A stretch of DNA of 64,000 nt, taken from positions 46,888 through 110,887 of the forward strand of contig CALGNN010000014.1 in assembly GCA_937961455.1 (NCBI GenBank), given 5' to 3'. The notes beneath the pieces were generated by a model, which had not been told where the DNA came from, ran no database searches, and worked only from the letters and a program-made list of their open reading frames with translations. Source of the DNA: an uncultured Saprospiraceae bacterium (lineage in GTDB: Bacteria > Bacteroidota > Bacteroidia > Chitinophagales > Saprospiraceae). The position numbers and the translations under genes are program-made. Positions 39,801-48,065 of the stretch are shown here, one piece after another (position 1 is the stretch's first letter; the number at the start of each line of letters is the position of its first letter).

Positions 39801-40003
39801 GTGGTTCCAGCAGTTGTACCTTGCACCAAAACGGTAGCTCCAATTAATGGCAAGCCTGATTCATCATTAATCTGACCTTTCACTGTTTGGGCATTGATAG
39901 AAAAATTGACTAATAAGAAAAACAAAGGCAATATTGCCCATTTCTTATTAAGTCTCCAATTGATCTTATTAAAAGAGCAATTTTTATTCATTTTAAATAT
40001 CAT
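36890..40003 (-). CDS. susC-like: SusC-like TonB-linked outer-membrane transporter
   Basis: A 1037-aa oligosaccharide importer. ATG 40003 is preferred because an AAAGG-type ribosome binding site lies 7 bp before it; ATG 39991 is possible. The signal peptide ends at INAQ (about residue 39). Next come a CarboxypepD_reg-like domain (about 42-118, GLPLIGATVLVQGTTAGTTTD), the DEVIVIGYGKQKK plug entry, and the SusC-specific SAAIYGSRGANGIIMITTK motif. The barrel ends SAGINLAF. It is paired with the SusD gene 10 bp downstream. It would import alginate oligosaccharides to the periplasmic PL17 lyase, a role inferred from gene content. Confidence 0.95.
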   Translation of the reverse strand: MIFKMNKNCSFNKINWRLNKKWAILPLFFLLVNFSINAQTVKGQINDESGLPLIGATVLVQGTTAGTTTDIDGNFEIEAKTSDVLLVSYIGYTTQEIVLDGSSNLSINLSLDSKTLDEVIVIGYGKQKKSHLTGSISKVTNENLDQIPLSRVDDALVGQVAGVNIQSSNPAAGEAPTIRIRGQGSISFDSNPLVVVDGISVGTDPDFLSSLDMNDIQSIEILKDAASAAIYGSRGANGIIMITTKEGKEGPVKFNYDSYIGSKSVPSTGVLTTVSDWLAYTRENNGGELPEKLQYVEALQNAGIEGTNWEEVMFDGGIIQSHALSARGGTKNTKFRASLSYLDDQGVLLTDNYEKINFRLNLNTKVNSRLSFGVTVNPSFTEQRRFPIGVHDGVRQHAWLPLYLDEDNIKYVNRFRENGRWANAQVGDYAMERMFDDYDLIAGAPSEDSGTDISGTSNQSAYAKVLERDRRKKQTKIYSNAFVNINLTEDLYFKQTIGGDIRFTENTSWAGVLASRNGAADSESILQNSNRTHLISESTLNFDKAFNKHEINVVVGYAYENWNNIFSEIEAAGYDSDLIQTIPAANVVGAETAAWKETLVSYISRLNYAFDDKYLLSLSARADGSSKFGPDNKFGFFPAVSAGWRVSEEGFLRENDFIDEMKLRFSYGITGSNSGIGQYDHIGLLAPVGTAIGGGAIGFNALNISNSELRWEKLVEWNPGVDISFLSGKFGVSFDYYNRTSEDLLLDLPVPSITGFESALVNRGIVENKGYELELIARPLSSSSLKWTTSALLTHNQNTLVDFAGSSGLISTVDSKRPAEWIALEGNPISSFYGYVVSEEIGFEYLKNPFYPINAQSQDIYVKDLNGDGVIDPDDRTILGSPYPDLVWSWNNSFNFKSFDLTVMVNGSQGAEVRNISSQYIKNEFSSNQDYISGFEDADLVVQRIFTSDDIQDADYLSLRNVILGYSFAPNGLKRVGIGNLRLYVSGQNLIYRTAENYVGFNPEGVDQGLGNPLTWGYQRGPAPIYRTVSAGINLAF

Positions 40004-40048
40004 TGAAATACCTTTTAGAGAGTTATTAAAGTGATTGTGAGAAAATCA

Positions 40049-40084
40049 TAGAAAAAGGGAAAGTTGCAGCTTCCTCCTTTTCTA
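40049..40084 (-). terminator. Weak hairpin between the regulator and susC
   Basis: An imperfect stem is formed by 40050-40063 and 40071-40084. On the minus strand a CCTTTTTC tract follows. It may partly separate regulator and susC transcripts. Mismatches in the stem make it doubtful. Confidence 0.3.
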
Positions 40085-40108
40085 ATCTTATATTTTATTA
40101 TTAAAAAA

Positions 40109-40813
40109 CTATATATTATTATTTTGACTAAAACTCATAACATCTTTCAAATGCGCATCCATATACTTTATGGCCTCCTCGGGATTTTGATTTACTATGC
40201 TTTCAAAAATTAATCTATGTTCTTTGATTGTCTTAATGTTATTCACATCATTACAGACCTTTAGGTTGATGAAATTTTTAACAATATCAGGAGTAATAAT
40301 CATCATAAGGGTTTTAAGCACGGAATTCTTTCCTGCTTCTGCAATCTTCAAGTGAATCATTAAATCTTCTTCCACTGCATTTTCTCCTTTAGTTAATTTT
40401 CCCTCATAAGCTACTAATGCATTTTCAATTTCTTCTATATCATTTTCACTACGATGAATAGCAGCTAATCGAGCGGTTTCTTTTTCAAGAAGCACTCTTG
40501 TTTCTACTAAAGATTTAAAATCTTTCTTTTCTATCTTTAAAATATCAGTAATCAAGCCTTCCAAGGCCACCAATCCAATTCCTGTAACTACTGTGCCGCT
40601 CTGAGGAAGTATTTTGACAATACCATAAAATTCTAATTTTGAAATTGCAGCTCTTACATGACTTCGACTAACACCTAAATGTTCAGCTAGTTTTCTTTCT
40701 GGCGGAAGTTTTTCACCTGGCTTGAGTTGCCCTTCGGTGATTAAATCTCTTATTTGTGTAATGATTAAATCTACAGGATTTTCTATTTGAATTTTATTCA
40801 AATTCTCTAGCAT
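40109..40813 (-). CDS. GntR-family regulator with FCD ligand domain, probable regulator of the alginate locus
   Basis: A 234-aa transcription factor. Residues about 12-75 form the winged helix-turn-helix of the FadR/UxuR branch: LITEGQLKPGEKLPPERKLAEHLGVSRSHVRAAI, then the wing IVKILPQSGTVVTG. Residues about 85-225 form the all-helical FCD domain (VETRVLLEKETARLAAIHRSE, MIHLKIAEAGKN, HRLIFESIVN, MDAHL), with Asp/His residues that typically hold a metal and a sugar acid. The gene heads the locus. Two palindromes directly upstream overlap its own promoter, suggesting autorepression. The ligand is probably a pathway intermediate such as DEH or KDG; this is inference. Confidence 0.88.
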   Translation of the reverse strand: MLENLNKIQIENPVDLIITQIRDLITEGQLKPGEKLPPERKLAEHLGVSRSHVRAAISKLEFYGIVKILPQSGTVVTGIGLVALEGLITDILKIEKKDFKSLVETRVLLEKETARLAAIHRSENDIEEIENALVAYEGKLTKGENAVEEDLMIHLKIAEAGKNSVLKTLMMIITPDIVKNFINLKVCNDVNNIKTIKEHRLIFESIVNQNPEEAIKYMDAHLKDVMSFSQNNNI

Positions 40814-40826
40814 AATAGAAAAAATT

Positions 40827-40852
40827 TTGGTTAACCAACAACTGGTTAACCA
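40827..40852. promoter_or_regulatory. Tandem palindromic operator upstream of the GntR/FCD gene
   Basis: Two palindromes, TTGGTTAACCAA (40827-40838) and TGGTTAACCA (40843-40852), have centres 15 bp apart. The half-sites TTGGT/ACCAA match the core recognised by UxuR/ExuR-type uronate regulators. They lie between the -7 element at 40851-40858 and the start codon at 40813, so bound protein would block the promoter start region. Confidence 0.75.
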
Positions 40853-40858
40853 AATATA
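40851..40858 (-). promoter_or_regulatory. -7 promoter element of the GntR/FCD gene
   Basis: On the minus strand these bases read TATATTTG, an exact TAnnTTTG match. The element lies about 38 bp before the start codon and overlaps the outer operator by 2 bp. Confidence 0.6.
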
Positions 40859-40985
40859 ACATTTCTTTTATTATTTAATAGGGGTAATTATTATTTAAAA
40901 TAATATTTAAACTGCCTGCATTTTGGCTTTTAAAAAATAGGACTTTGGCAGTTATTTTAGAAGGGATATAAATGTCAAAAAAGGT

Positions 40986-41020
40986 AAAAAAAGAGTCGAA
41001 CAATTGTTCGACTCTTTTGT
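40986..41020 (-). terminator. Strong terminator after the thioredoxin-SprB gene
   Basis: A perfect 30-nt palindrome (40989-41018; half-site AAAAGAGTCGAACAA) with seven T on the minus strand after the stem. It ends the gene at 41039-43960. Confidence 0.9.
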
Positions 41021-41038
41021 ATTTGCTATATAAAATCT

Positions 41039-43960
41039 TTATTTGATAATAACTACAGGCTTTGTAACTACTTGGTTGCTTTGAGTTAATTTCATCAAGT
41101 ACAATCCTGCACTTAAATTATCAACACTCCAAGTATCCGTAAATTCAGCTTGGTCATAGACTCTTGTTTCAAGAACTTTACCATCTGTAGATATTAAATT
41201 AATCGTCATTCTTTCTCCTGAATTATTGCTGACATTAATATTCAACAAATCAGATGCAGGCTGAGGAAATAATTTAAAATGAACAAGTGATTCAATCTCT
41301 TCAACTGAAGTAGCATTTTCAATTTCAAAATCAAAACTTCTTGAACAAAGATTCTCATCCGTTACAACTAAAGTGTATGTACCTTGGGTAAGGTCATAAA
41401 TATTAGGAGTCGTTGCACCATTGCTCCATTCATAGGTATAAGTACCTGTTCCTCCAACTAGTGAAAGCTCAATGAATCCAGCTCCGTTTCCAGCTATCTC
41501 ATCTTGAATTAAAGATGAAGAAAGAATTATTTGCTCTGCAGCTACAACGATATAATCATCTTCGAATGAGGTATTTGCAGCATCTACTAAAGTAAAACTG
41601 TAAGTACCTGGCGCTAAATCTGTAATGGTAAATTCCTGAGAAGTAAATCCATTAGGTCCTTGCCAATCGATATTATACCCTGGTGTACCTCCTGATGCAG
41701 TAACAGAAATTTCACCATCAGCAGCTTCAAAGCATGATTCATTAACAACTACTTTATCAACTGATAGAGCACCTCCAAATGAAACGTCATTACAAGTTGT
41801 GTTTGACCCACATGTATTTTCAACTGTCAAGCAAACAGTGTAAGTTCCTTCTTCTCCATAAGTATAGGAAGGATTTTGTTCTGTTGAAGTACTACCATCT
41901 CCAAAGTCCCAAGAATAAGCTAAACCTGTTCCTTCTGAAATATCTGTAAAGTCTATCGTAAGAACATCACTATTCATAGACTGGAAATCAGCTAAAGGAT
42001 CATTAGAATCAAAAATTACAGTTACTTCATCAGAAGCAACACAACCTGTAAGATTATTAATCACCTCAATGACATAAAGTCCAGGTGCGTCAACTAATGG
42101 GTTATAAGTATCTCCTCCTTCTACAATATTTCCATCTACAGAAGACCAAGAAATGCTCACATTATCAACATCACCTTGAGACTCAAGATTAATGCTTTGA
42201 TTGGAGCACTCAATTGTAGCATTAGCTTCAACAGTAAAATAGGGTTCATCATAATTCTCTAAAACGATGTATTCTTCAGTCCCATCACATCCGTTTACTG
42301 GATCTACTACATTCGCAGTATAAACACCAGGATTTTCAACTGTGATTTCAGCACCTGTAACAGTTACTGTATTACCATCTGCGTCCACATAGGTCCAACT
42401 AAGATCAAATGTGTTTGGATCATTTGTAATATTTAGCACCGTTGTTGAATTTGCACAATCTAATTGCAATTCACCATCTACATCAATACTTGGACCGTCT
42501 CCAGTTTCGACTACTTCGTAATCATCTGAAGCAAAACATCCTGTATTAATATCTTCAATGTATATATTATAGACACCTGGATCTGTAACATCAATAGTCA
42601 ATCCTGAACCTAGGTTTTCACCATTAGGCCCTGTCCAAGTAACATCATATTCACTTCCAAAACTTGAATTAAAGGCATTTAATTCTACGCTGGATGTTGA
42701 ACAACCCAATTCCCCATCAGCTCCAATTTCAGCAATTGGTGTAGGAATATTATCAACTACAACAGCTTCTGAAACAGCACAACCCATTGCATCGGTAACG
42801 ATAGAGTTATAAGTTCCATTTGCCAAGTCTGTAAATACTGGATTGAAAGTAGGTCCAAAGCCAATATCATACATATAAGGCCCCACTCCTCCTGAGCTGG
42901 TCAAGGTAATCGTACCTGATAAATCTTCACACTCTGTAGGAGTAGAAGATGAACCCATAAATAATTCAGTTGGTGAATCAACAAAATATGATGCTTCAAT
43001 ATCACAACCATTTACCGTATTTGTTATGATAACATCATACCATCCTGTTGATAGACCAGAAATATCTTCTGTTGTTGCACCATTGGACCATTGAAAACTT
43101 AATGGGCTTCCAGAGGAAACGTCAATATCAATTGATCCATTTGAATCGCCATAGCATTCTAAAGAAGAAACAGTTTCAGCATCTAGGCTTACATCAATTG
43201 GATTATTTACAAGTGTGATATTTTGAACTTCAACAAAAATTCCATTTGCATCCGTTACTACCACTGAATAAGTACCACTTAATAAATTTTCAGCTAAAGG
43301 GGTATTTCCAACTGAAGGAGCAGACCAAGCATAGTTCAAAGTACCAAATCCTCCCGTTGTAGTTATTTCAATTGAACCGAAATCACAGTCTCCAGGAATG
43401 GCTACTGCTTGAGCTTCTAATTCAAACGATTGAAAAACAATTGTTTCCCAACCACTAAAAGTAGGCTGACCTACTTCAAAAACTCTTCCATCATTTGCAT
43501 TAACACCATAAATAGTTGGCCAATAGTTGATGTTGTAATTACTTGCATTGGTAATATTCAAGTTTGATCCAGTTAAATCTGTCATTGGGTAGGAAGTTCC
43601 TATAGTCCAATCTCCCCAAGTGGAACTATTACATCCTGGCAAATCGTAAATACAATCTGTATTTGTAGATCCATCACCTTCAATGTAAATTACTTGAACT
43701 TCTCCTGTGGCATTTGGGCCATAAGTATTATACATATCTTCCATCGCATGCCCTTGGTGATAATTCCAGCATGGTCCGCACCAAGTCGCGGAAAAATCCA
43801 GTAATACATGAATCCCTTGATCTAAGTAAGATTGGAGATTATGTGTGTTACCATTTAGATCGGTAACCGTAAAATCTGGAGCCATAGAACCGTCCGCAAT
43901 TTGGGCCGAAAGATTCATTGTTCCAAAAATTAATAATAGAGTGTAAAATAAATTTTTCAT
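41039..43960 (-). CDS. T9SS-secreted multidomain protein: thioredoxin fold, SprB-like repeats, PKD
   Basis: A 973-aa exported protein. After the signal peptide (1-20) comes a TlpA-like thioredoxin domain (about 22-165) with an intact CGPC active site at 61-64 (FSATWCGPC). Then follow SprB-like repeats (ECYGDSNGSIDIDVSSG, SCFEAADGEISVTASGG, each ending in a G-Y-V-V-D-type strand), Ig-like repeats with spaced Cys, and one PKD domain (about 657-730, YSWDFGDGSTST). A type A T9SS sorting domain forms the last 80 residues (FKLFPQPASD ... GLYLMKLTQ). It is probably on the cell surface or released. A thiol-redox enzyme joined to adhesin repeats suggests a role in disulfide chemistry outside the cell; this is inference. 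Confidence 0.85.
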   Translation of the reverse strand: MKNLFYTLLLIFGTMNLSAQIADGSMAPDFTVTDLNGNTHNLQSYLDQGIHVLLDFSATWCGPCWNYHQGHAMEDMYNTYGPNATGEVQVIYIEGDGSTNTDCIYDLPGCNSSTWGDWTIGTSYPMTDLTGSNLNITNASNYNINYWPTIYGVNANDGRVFEVGQPTFSGWETIVFQSFELEAQAVAIPGDCDFGSIEITTTGGFGTLNYAWSAPSVGNTPLAENLLSGTYSVVVTDANGIFVEVQNITLVNNPIDVSLDAETVSSLECYGDSNGSIDIDVSSGSPLSFQWSNGATTEDISGLSTGWYDVIITNTVNGCDIEASYFVDSPTELFMGSSSTPTECEDLSGTITLTSSGGVGPYMYDIGFGPTFNPVFTDLANGTYNSIVTDAMGCAVSEAVVVDNIPTPIAEIGADGELGCSTSSVELNAFNSSFGSEYDVTWTGPNGENLGSGLTIDVTDPGVYNIYIEDINTGCFASDDYEVVETGDGPSIDVDGELQLDCANSTTVLNITNDPNTFDLSWTYVDADGNTVTVTGAEITVENPGVYTANVVDPVNGCDGTEEYIVLENYDEPYFTVEANATIECSNQSINLESQGDVDNVSISWSSVDGNIVEGGDTYNPLVDAPGLYVIEVINNLTGCVASDEVTVIFDSNDPLADFQSMNSDVLTIDFTDISEGTGLAYSWDFGDGSTSTEQNPSYTYGEEGTYTVCLTVENTCGSNTTCNDVSFGGALSVDKVVVNESCFEAADGEISVTASGGTPGYNIDWQGPNGFTSQEFTITDLAPGTYSFTLVDAANTSFEDDYIVVAAEQIILSSSLIQDEIAGNGAGFIELSLVGGTGTYTYEWSNGATTPNIYDLTQGTYTLVVTDENLCSRSFDFEIENATSVEEIESLVHFKLFPQPASDLLNINVSNNSGERMTINLISTDGKVLETRVYDQAEFTDTWSVDNLSAGLYLMKLTQSNQVVTKPVVIIK

Positions 43961-44063
43961 ATAGGCATTTTGTATTTGCTTAAAAATACCATATAAACTA
44001 AGGAATAAGAAAATTTTCGAGATTTATTATAGCTAGAATCAATATTTTATCAAACAATAAAAT

Positions 44064-44681
44064 TTAAACTTGAAGTTTAAATTTTATGTGATTTTCTACC
44101 ATTTCAAGTGCTTTGTCAAAATTTTGGTGATTGTTAATAATCAGATCAACTTCTGACTTAAAAGGTTCTAAGTATTTCTCATAGGAAGGCAAAACATGAT
44201 TTTTATATCGATATATGACATCTTCTACAGGATAATTTCGCTCTTCCTTATCCCTTGTAATTCTTCTCACAATCTTAAATACATCTTTTGCATCAACAAA
44301 AAGCTTAAGGTCAAGCAATTCACGGATTTCAGTAAAATGATAGATAAATAATCCTTCTACCAATATCACTTTTGCTGATAAAATATTGATATCCCTTACC
44401 TCTGCCTTGTCATTGTTGTAGACATATTCCCTAATTTTTAGGTCTTGTCCATCTATTAGTTTAAGTAAGTCTCGATGAAAATCTTCTCTTTTAAATGATT
44501 CTGGCAAGTCAAAGTTTTTGATATTATTTTCATCTGTGTTTTGAAAATCACGTTCTAAATAATAATTATCCTGTGAATGCACTGATAGCACTTTGGCATC
44601 AAATCGTTCTCTTAAGGTCCTAACAAAAGTGGTTTTCCCTGAGCCACTTCCTCCACTAATTCCAATTAAATACGGTTTCAT
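44064..44681 (-). CDS. udk: Uridine kinase family protein
   Basis: It phosphorylates uridine (and usually cytidine) to the monophosphate in pyrimidine salvage. The open frame extends to 44756, but ATG 44681 (MKPYLIGISGGSGSGKT) is the family start; the upstream residues are not conserved in character. The 205-aa product has the P-loop GGSGSGKT, SQDNYY for nucleoside binding, DLPESFK, VEGLFIYH (Walker B region) and the RRITRDKEERNY lid. It is divergent from the nucleoside transporter gene, 86 bp away, and together they form an uptake-and-salvage unit. Confidence 0.88.
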   Translation of the reverse strand: MKPYLIGISGGSGSGKTTFVRTLRERFDAKVLSVHSQDNYYLERDFQNTDENNIKNFDLPESFKREDFHRDLLKLIDGQDLKIREYVYNNDKAEVRDINILSAKVILVEGLFIYHFTEIRELLDLKLFVDAKDVFKIVRRITRDKEERNYPVEDVIYRYKNHVLPSYEKYLEPFKSEVDLIINNHQNFDKALEMVENHIKFKLQV

Positions 44682-44767
44682 AATTCTAAAATAGGAATGC
44701 AAAATACAAATAGTATCATTTAAAGATTTATCAAATTTTATCATCTTTAAGCGCAATAGAAAAAAAT

Positions 44768-46057
44768 ATGGAATTACTTACATCGATTGGTAGAGGGACT
44801 TTTGGCATAATTGTATTGCTTTTCCTGTGCTTTCTCTTGAGTAGTAACAAGAAGAAAGTTGATTGGAGACTGGTAATCGTAGGTATGAGTATTCAAATAC
44901 TATTGGCATTCCTGATGCTTAAAGTGCCTTTCATACGATCCATCTTTGAAGTAGTTGTAAATTTTTTCGTGCTAATGATGAGTAGCATGGAAAAATCCGC
45001 AAGCTTTCTGTTTGGTGATTTAGCTAAACCTGGAAGTCCCTATGGATTTGCATTTTATGTATTACCAACTATTGTTTTTTTCAGTGCCTTATCTTCTATC
45101 CTTTACTATTTTGGAATCTTACAAAAGGTAGTTCAAGCTTTTGCTTGGATTATGACAAAGACCATGAGACTTTCAGGGGCTGAGAGTCTAGCTGCTGCAG
45201 CGAATGTATTCATTGGGCAGACAGAGGCACCACTAGTAATCAAACCCTACATTGAAAAAATGACTAAGTCAGAAATCTTGAGCATCATGACAGGAGGAAT
45301 GGCTACAATTGCAGGAGGTGTATTTGGTGCTTATATGGGAATGCTCGGAGGATCTGATCCTGAACGATTAGCTTTTTTTGGTATGCACCTATTGACCGCA
45401 TCAATTATTTCAGCGCCCGCAGCAATTGTAGCTGCAAAAATATTATACCCAGAGGATCAACCAGAGGCTGTTAATCAATCAATCGATATTCCAAGATTAG
45501 ATGCAGGAAATAATTTCCTTGATGCTTTGTCAAACGGAACTACTGATGGTTTAAAACTAGCTGTTAATGTGGGAGTGATGCTACTTTCATTTATGGCATT
45601 TGTTTATTTAGGGAATGAAGTGCTGTTTAAAATTGGAGCTTGGACTGGTCTCAACGAAAGCATAACAGCATCAAACCCTGCTTATGAAGGATTAACCATG
45701 CAGTATATTTTTGGATTTCTATTCTCTCCAATTGCCTGGCTTGTGGGTGTGCCTAATGCTGATATTATTGCCATGGGTCAGATGCTCGGAGAAAAAATCA
45801 TACTCAATGAATTTGTTGCTTATGCTTCTTTAGGTGAGTTAAAAGCTGCTGGTGTACTTTCTGAAAAAACGATAATCATTGCTACATATGCGCTTTGTGG
45901 ATTTGCTAATTTTGCTAGCATTGGAATTCAAATTGGCGGTATTGGCGGAATTGCACCAAATCAAAGAAAAACCATTACAGAATTTGGACTAAAAGCTTTA
46001 ATTGGAGGGACCGTTGCGACACTCATTACAGGTGCAATTGCCGGTATCATAGTATAG
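44768..46057 (+). CDS. Concentrative nucleoside transporter (NupC/CNT family)
   Basis: A 429-aa inner-membrane cation-coupled nucleoside importer. It shows the CNT core: an FAFYVLPTIVFFSALSSILYYFG segment, GAESLAAAANVFIGQTEAPLVIKPYI (the conserved substrate and ion site), MATIAGGVFGAYMGML, and a late CGFANFASIGIQIGGIGG. About ten membrane helices are predicted. It is divergent from udk with 86 bp between the starts, so one control region may serve both. Expected substrates are uridine and other nucleosides. Confidence 0.93.
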   Translation: MELLTSIGRGTFGIIVLLFLCFLLSSNKKKVDWRLVIVGMSIQILLAFLMLKVPFIRSIFEVVVNFFVLMMSSMEKSASFLFGDLAKPGSPYGFAFYVLPTIVFFSALSSILYYFGILQKVVQAFAWIMTKTMRLSGAESLAAAANVFIGQTEAPLVIKPYIEKMTKSEILSIMTGGMATIAGGVFGAYMGMLGGSDPERLAFFGMHLLTASIISAPAAIVAAKILYPEDQPEAVNQSIDIPRLDAGNNFLDALSNGTTDGLKLAVNVGVMLLSFMAFVYLGNEVLFKIGAWTGLNESITASNPAYEGLTMQYIFGFLFSPIAWLVGVPNADIIAMGQMLGEKIILNEFVAYASLGELKAAGVLSEKTIIIATYALCGFANFASIGIQIGGIGGIAPNQRKTITEFGLKALIGGTVATLITGAIAGIIV

Positions 46058-46182
46058 TGCTAAAATATTGAATAAAAATTATCATGCTTTCTTGAAGCAT
46101 ATTGTCAATTAAGTACGTCTTTTATATTACAAGCCTGAATAAAATTGCAAGTTTTAACTTATTCATGTATATTTTTACAACA

Positions 46183-48033
46183 ATGAGATTGTTTTGTATT
46201 TGCCTTTTATTGCTATCCCTTCAGATCGTAAACGGTCAAAATATTTGTGATGGAAATCTAGGTGAAAACATATTCACTGAAGGCGATTTTGGCTCTGGCC
46301 CTGAATTGATCCCCCCTGATGATCCAGGCATTGCCCCTGGTTATTTATATGATACAAATCCACCTATTCCTGATGGTTCTTATACTATAACTAATAATAT
46401 GGGAGCATGGACTGGCAATTTTCCGACTTGGTTAGGCTTACAAGATAACAGTGATGACCCGCAGGGATACTTTGCTGTTTTCAATGCAAGTTATGACAAA
46501 GGCTTATTTTACGAACAGACAGTAGATGGCCTTTGCGAAAACACATTGTATGAGTTCACTGCCGACGTCATTAATGTCGTAAGAACGGGTGTCAACAATC
46601 ATATTTTACCTGATGTAAGCTTTCTCCTCGATGATGAAGTACAATATACCACTGGCGGAATACCTCAGGATGAACAATGGAATAAATATGGCTTTACTTT
46701 TACAACTACTCAGGGTCAAGAAAGCGTAAAACTCAGCTTGGTAAATAATGCTGATGGAGGTGGAGGTAATGACCTTGCCATTGACAATATTTCTTTTAGA
46801 CCTTGTGGACCCAATTCATTTATAGAAACTGATCAAACGCTCTTCTTATGTGAACAAGATAATGTACCTGCTAAAATGACTGCAGATGTTGGTGCAAATG
46901 ACTTCGCTGTGCAATGGCAAACCAGCATTGATGGAATTAATTGGGAAAATATTACTGGAGCTACAACAAAAGAATATTTCCATGATAATTTTGAACCCGG
47001 AATTTATTACTACAGATATTTATCGGCTAGCTCAACAGACAATTTACAAAATGAAAAATGCCGCATATTTTCTGATCAACTAACATTAGAAGTTATTCCT
47101 TTGCGCTATGAGGTTTCAGACAGCATTTGCACAGGAGCCATATATGAATTTGGCAATCAAGAATTAATCATATCAGGGAGTTATATAGACACATTTATCG
47201 GCAGAAACAATTGTGACAGTATCGTTAATTTGGAATTAACGGTTTTAGAAGACCCCATGATTTTCGCAGACGTTATAGCCATTGATCCAAGTTGTTTTAA
47301 TACCATGGACGGCAGTCTAGCTTTTGATAATATAGAAAATGGTTATCCACCTTATGAGTTTTTTATAGATGGCAATTCAAACAGTAGTGATCCATTTTTT
47401 GGAAATTTATCTGGAGGGAATTTTCAGTTAGAAATTATAGATAGATTTCAATGTAATTTCCTAAGCCAAAATATTCTGGCGGAAGATCAAGAATTTATCG
47501 TAAGCGCTGGGGCTGATCATGAAATTGATCTTGGAGCACTTATTACCATCACACTTACAGCCAATCAAAATATAGCCTCTGCTATTTGGACCCCAGACGA
47601 TTTCTTAATCAATGCTAATGAGACAAACGCCCAAAAGTTTACACCGCTAGATGACATCAGCTACACTATAATTGCCTTTAATGAATTTGATTGCCCTGAT
47701 ACAACCCAAGTAAATGTTCTGGTAAACAAGGAGGATGTTAAAATGTATTTGCCGAATATCTTCTCCCCAAATAAGGATGGCATCAATGAATCATTTTTCC
47801 CAATGACAGATGGCATTGTCATTGAGCTCATTGAAGAAATGGTTGTTTTTGATCGTTGGGGAGCCGTTGTTTTTGAAGCAAAGAACTTTCTACCAGATCA
47901 ATCAGATGCTGGATGGGATGGAACCATAAAAGGTCAAACTGTGGCTTCTGGAGTCTTTAGTTATTACGTTAAAGCTAGAATTATTGATGGGAGTTTATTT
48001 TTTAAATCTGGTGATGTAAGCATCATAAGATAA
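46183..48033 (+). CDS. Secreted protein with gliding-motility-type (CHU_C, T9SS type B) C-terminal domain
   Basis: I start at ATG 46183, which gives a standard signal peptide (about 1-19, ending NGQ). The frame is open from a TTG at 46102, and ATG 46165 is an alternative. The 616-aa product has an N-terminal jelly-roll-like domain (about 25-205, with Asp/Asn-rich loops and DLAIDNISFRPCG at its end), then Ig-like repeats with Cys. It ends in the CHU_C domain (YLPNIFSPNKDGINE ... VFDRWGAVVFEAKNF ... WDGTIKGQ ... GVFSYYVKA), the type B signal for T9SS export. The role may be adhesion or glycan binding. The stop lies 32 bp from a convergent stop. Confidence 0.85.
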   Translation: MRLFCICLLLLSLQIVNGQNICDGNLGENIFTEGDFGSGPELIPPDDPGIAPGYLYDTNPPIPDGSYTITNNMGAWTGNFPTWLGLQDNSDDPQGYFAVFNASYDKGLFYEQTVDGLCENTLYEFTADVINVVRTGVNNHILPDVSFLLDDEVQYTTGGIPQDEQWNKYGFTFTTTQGQESVKLSLVNNADGGGGNDLAIDNISFRPCGPNSFIETDQTLFLCEQDNVPAKMTADVGANDFAVQWQTSIDGINWENITGATTKEYFHDNFEPGIYYYRYLSASSTDNLQNEKCRIFSDQLTLEVIPLRYEVSDSICTGAIYEFGNQELIISGSYIDTFIGRNNCDSIVNLELTVLEDPMIFADVIAIDPSCFNTMDGSLAFDNIENGYPPYEFFIDGNSNSSDPFFGNLSGGNFQLEIIDRFQCNFLSQNILAEDQEFIVSAGADHEIDLGALITITLTANQNIASAIWTPDDFLINANETNAQKFTPLDDISYTIIAFNEFDCPDTTQVNVLVNKEDVKMYLPNIFSPNKDGINESFFPMTDGIVIELIEEMVVFDRWGAVVFEAKNFLPDQSDAGWDGTIKGQTVASGVFSYYVKARIIDGSLFFKSGDVSIIR

Positions 48034-48065
48034 GCAAAATCCGATTTCCCATTTCTATATTTATG

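Noticed and set aside
46084..46100. Hairpin ATGCTT/AAGCAT after the nucleoside transporter gene
   Set aside because: The stem is only 6 bp and no T-tract follows, so it is not called a terminator.
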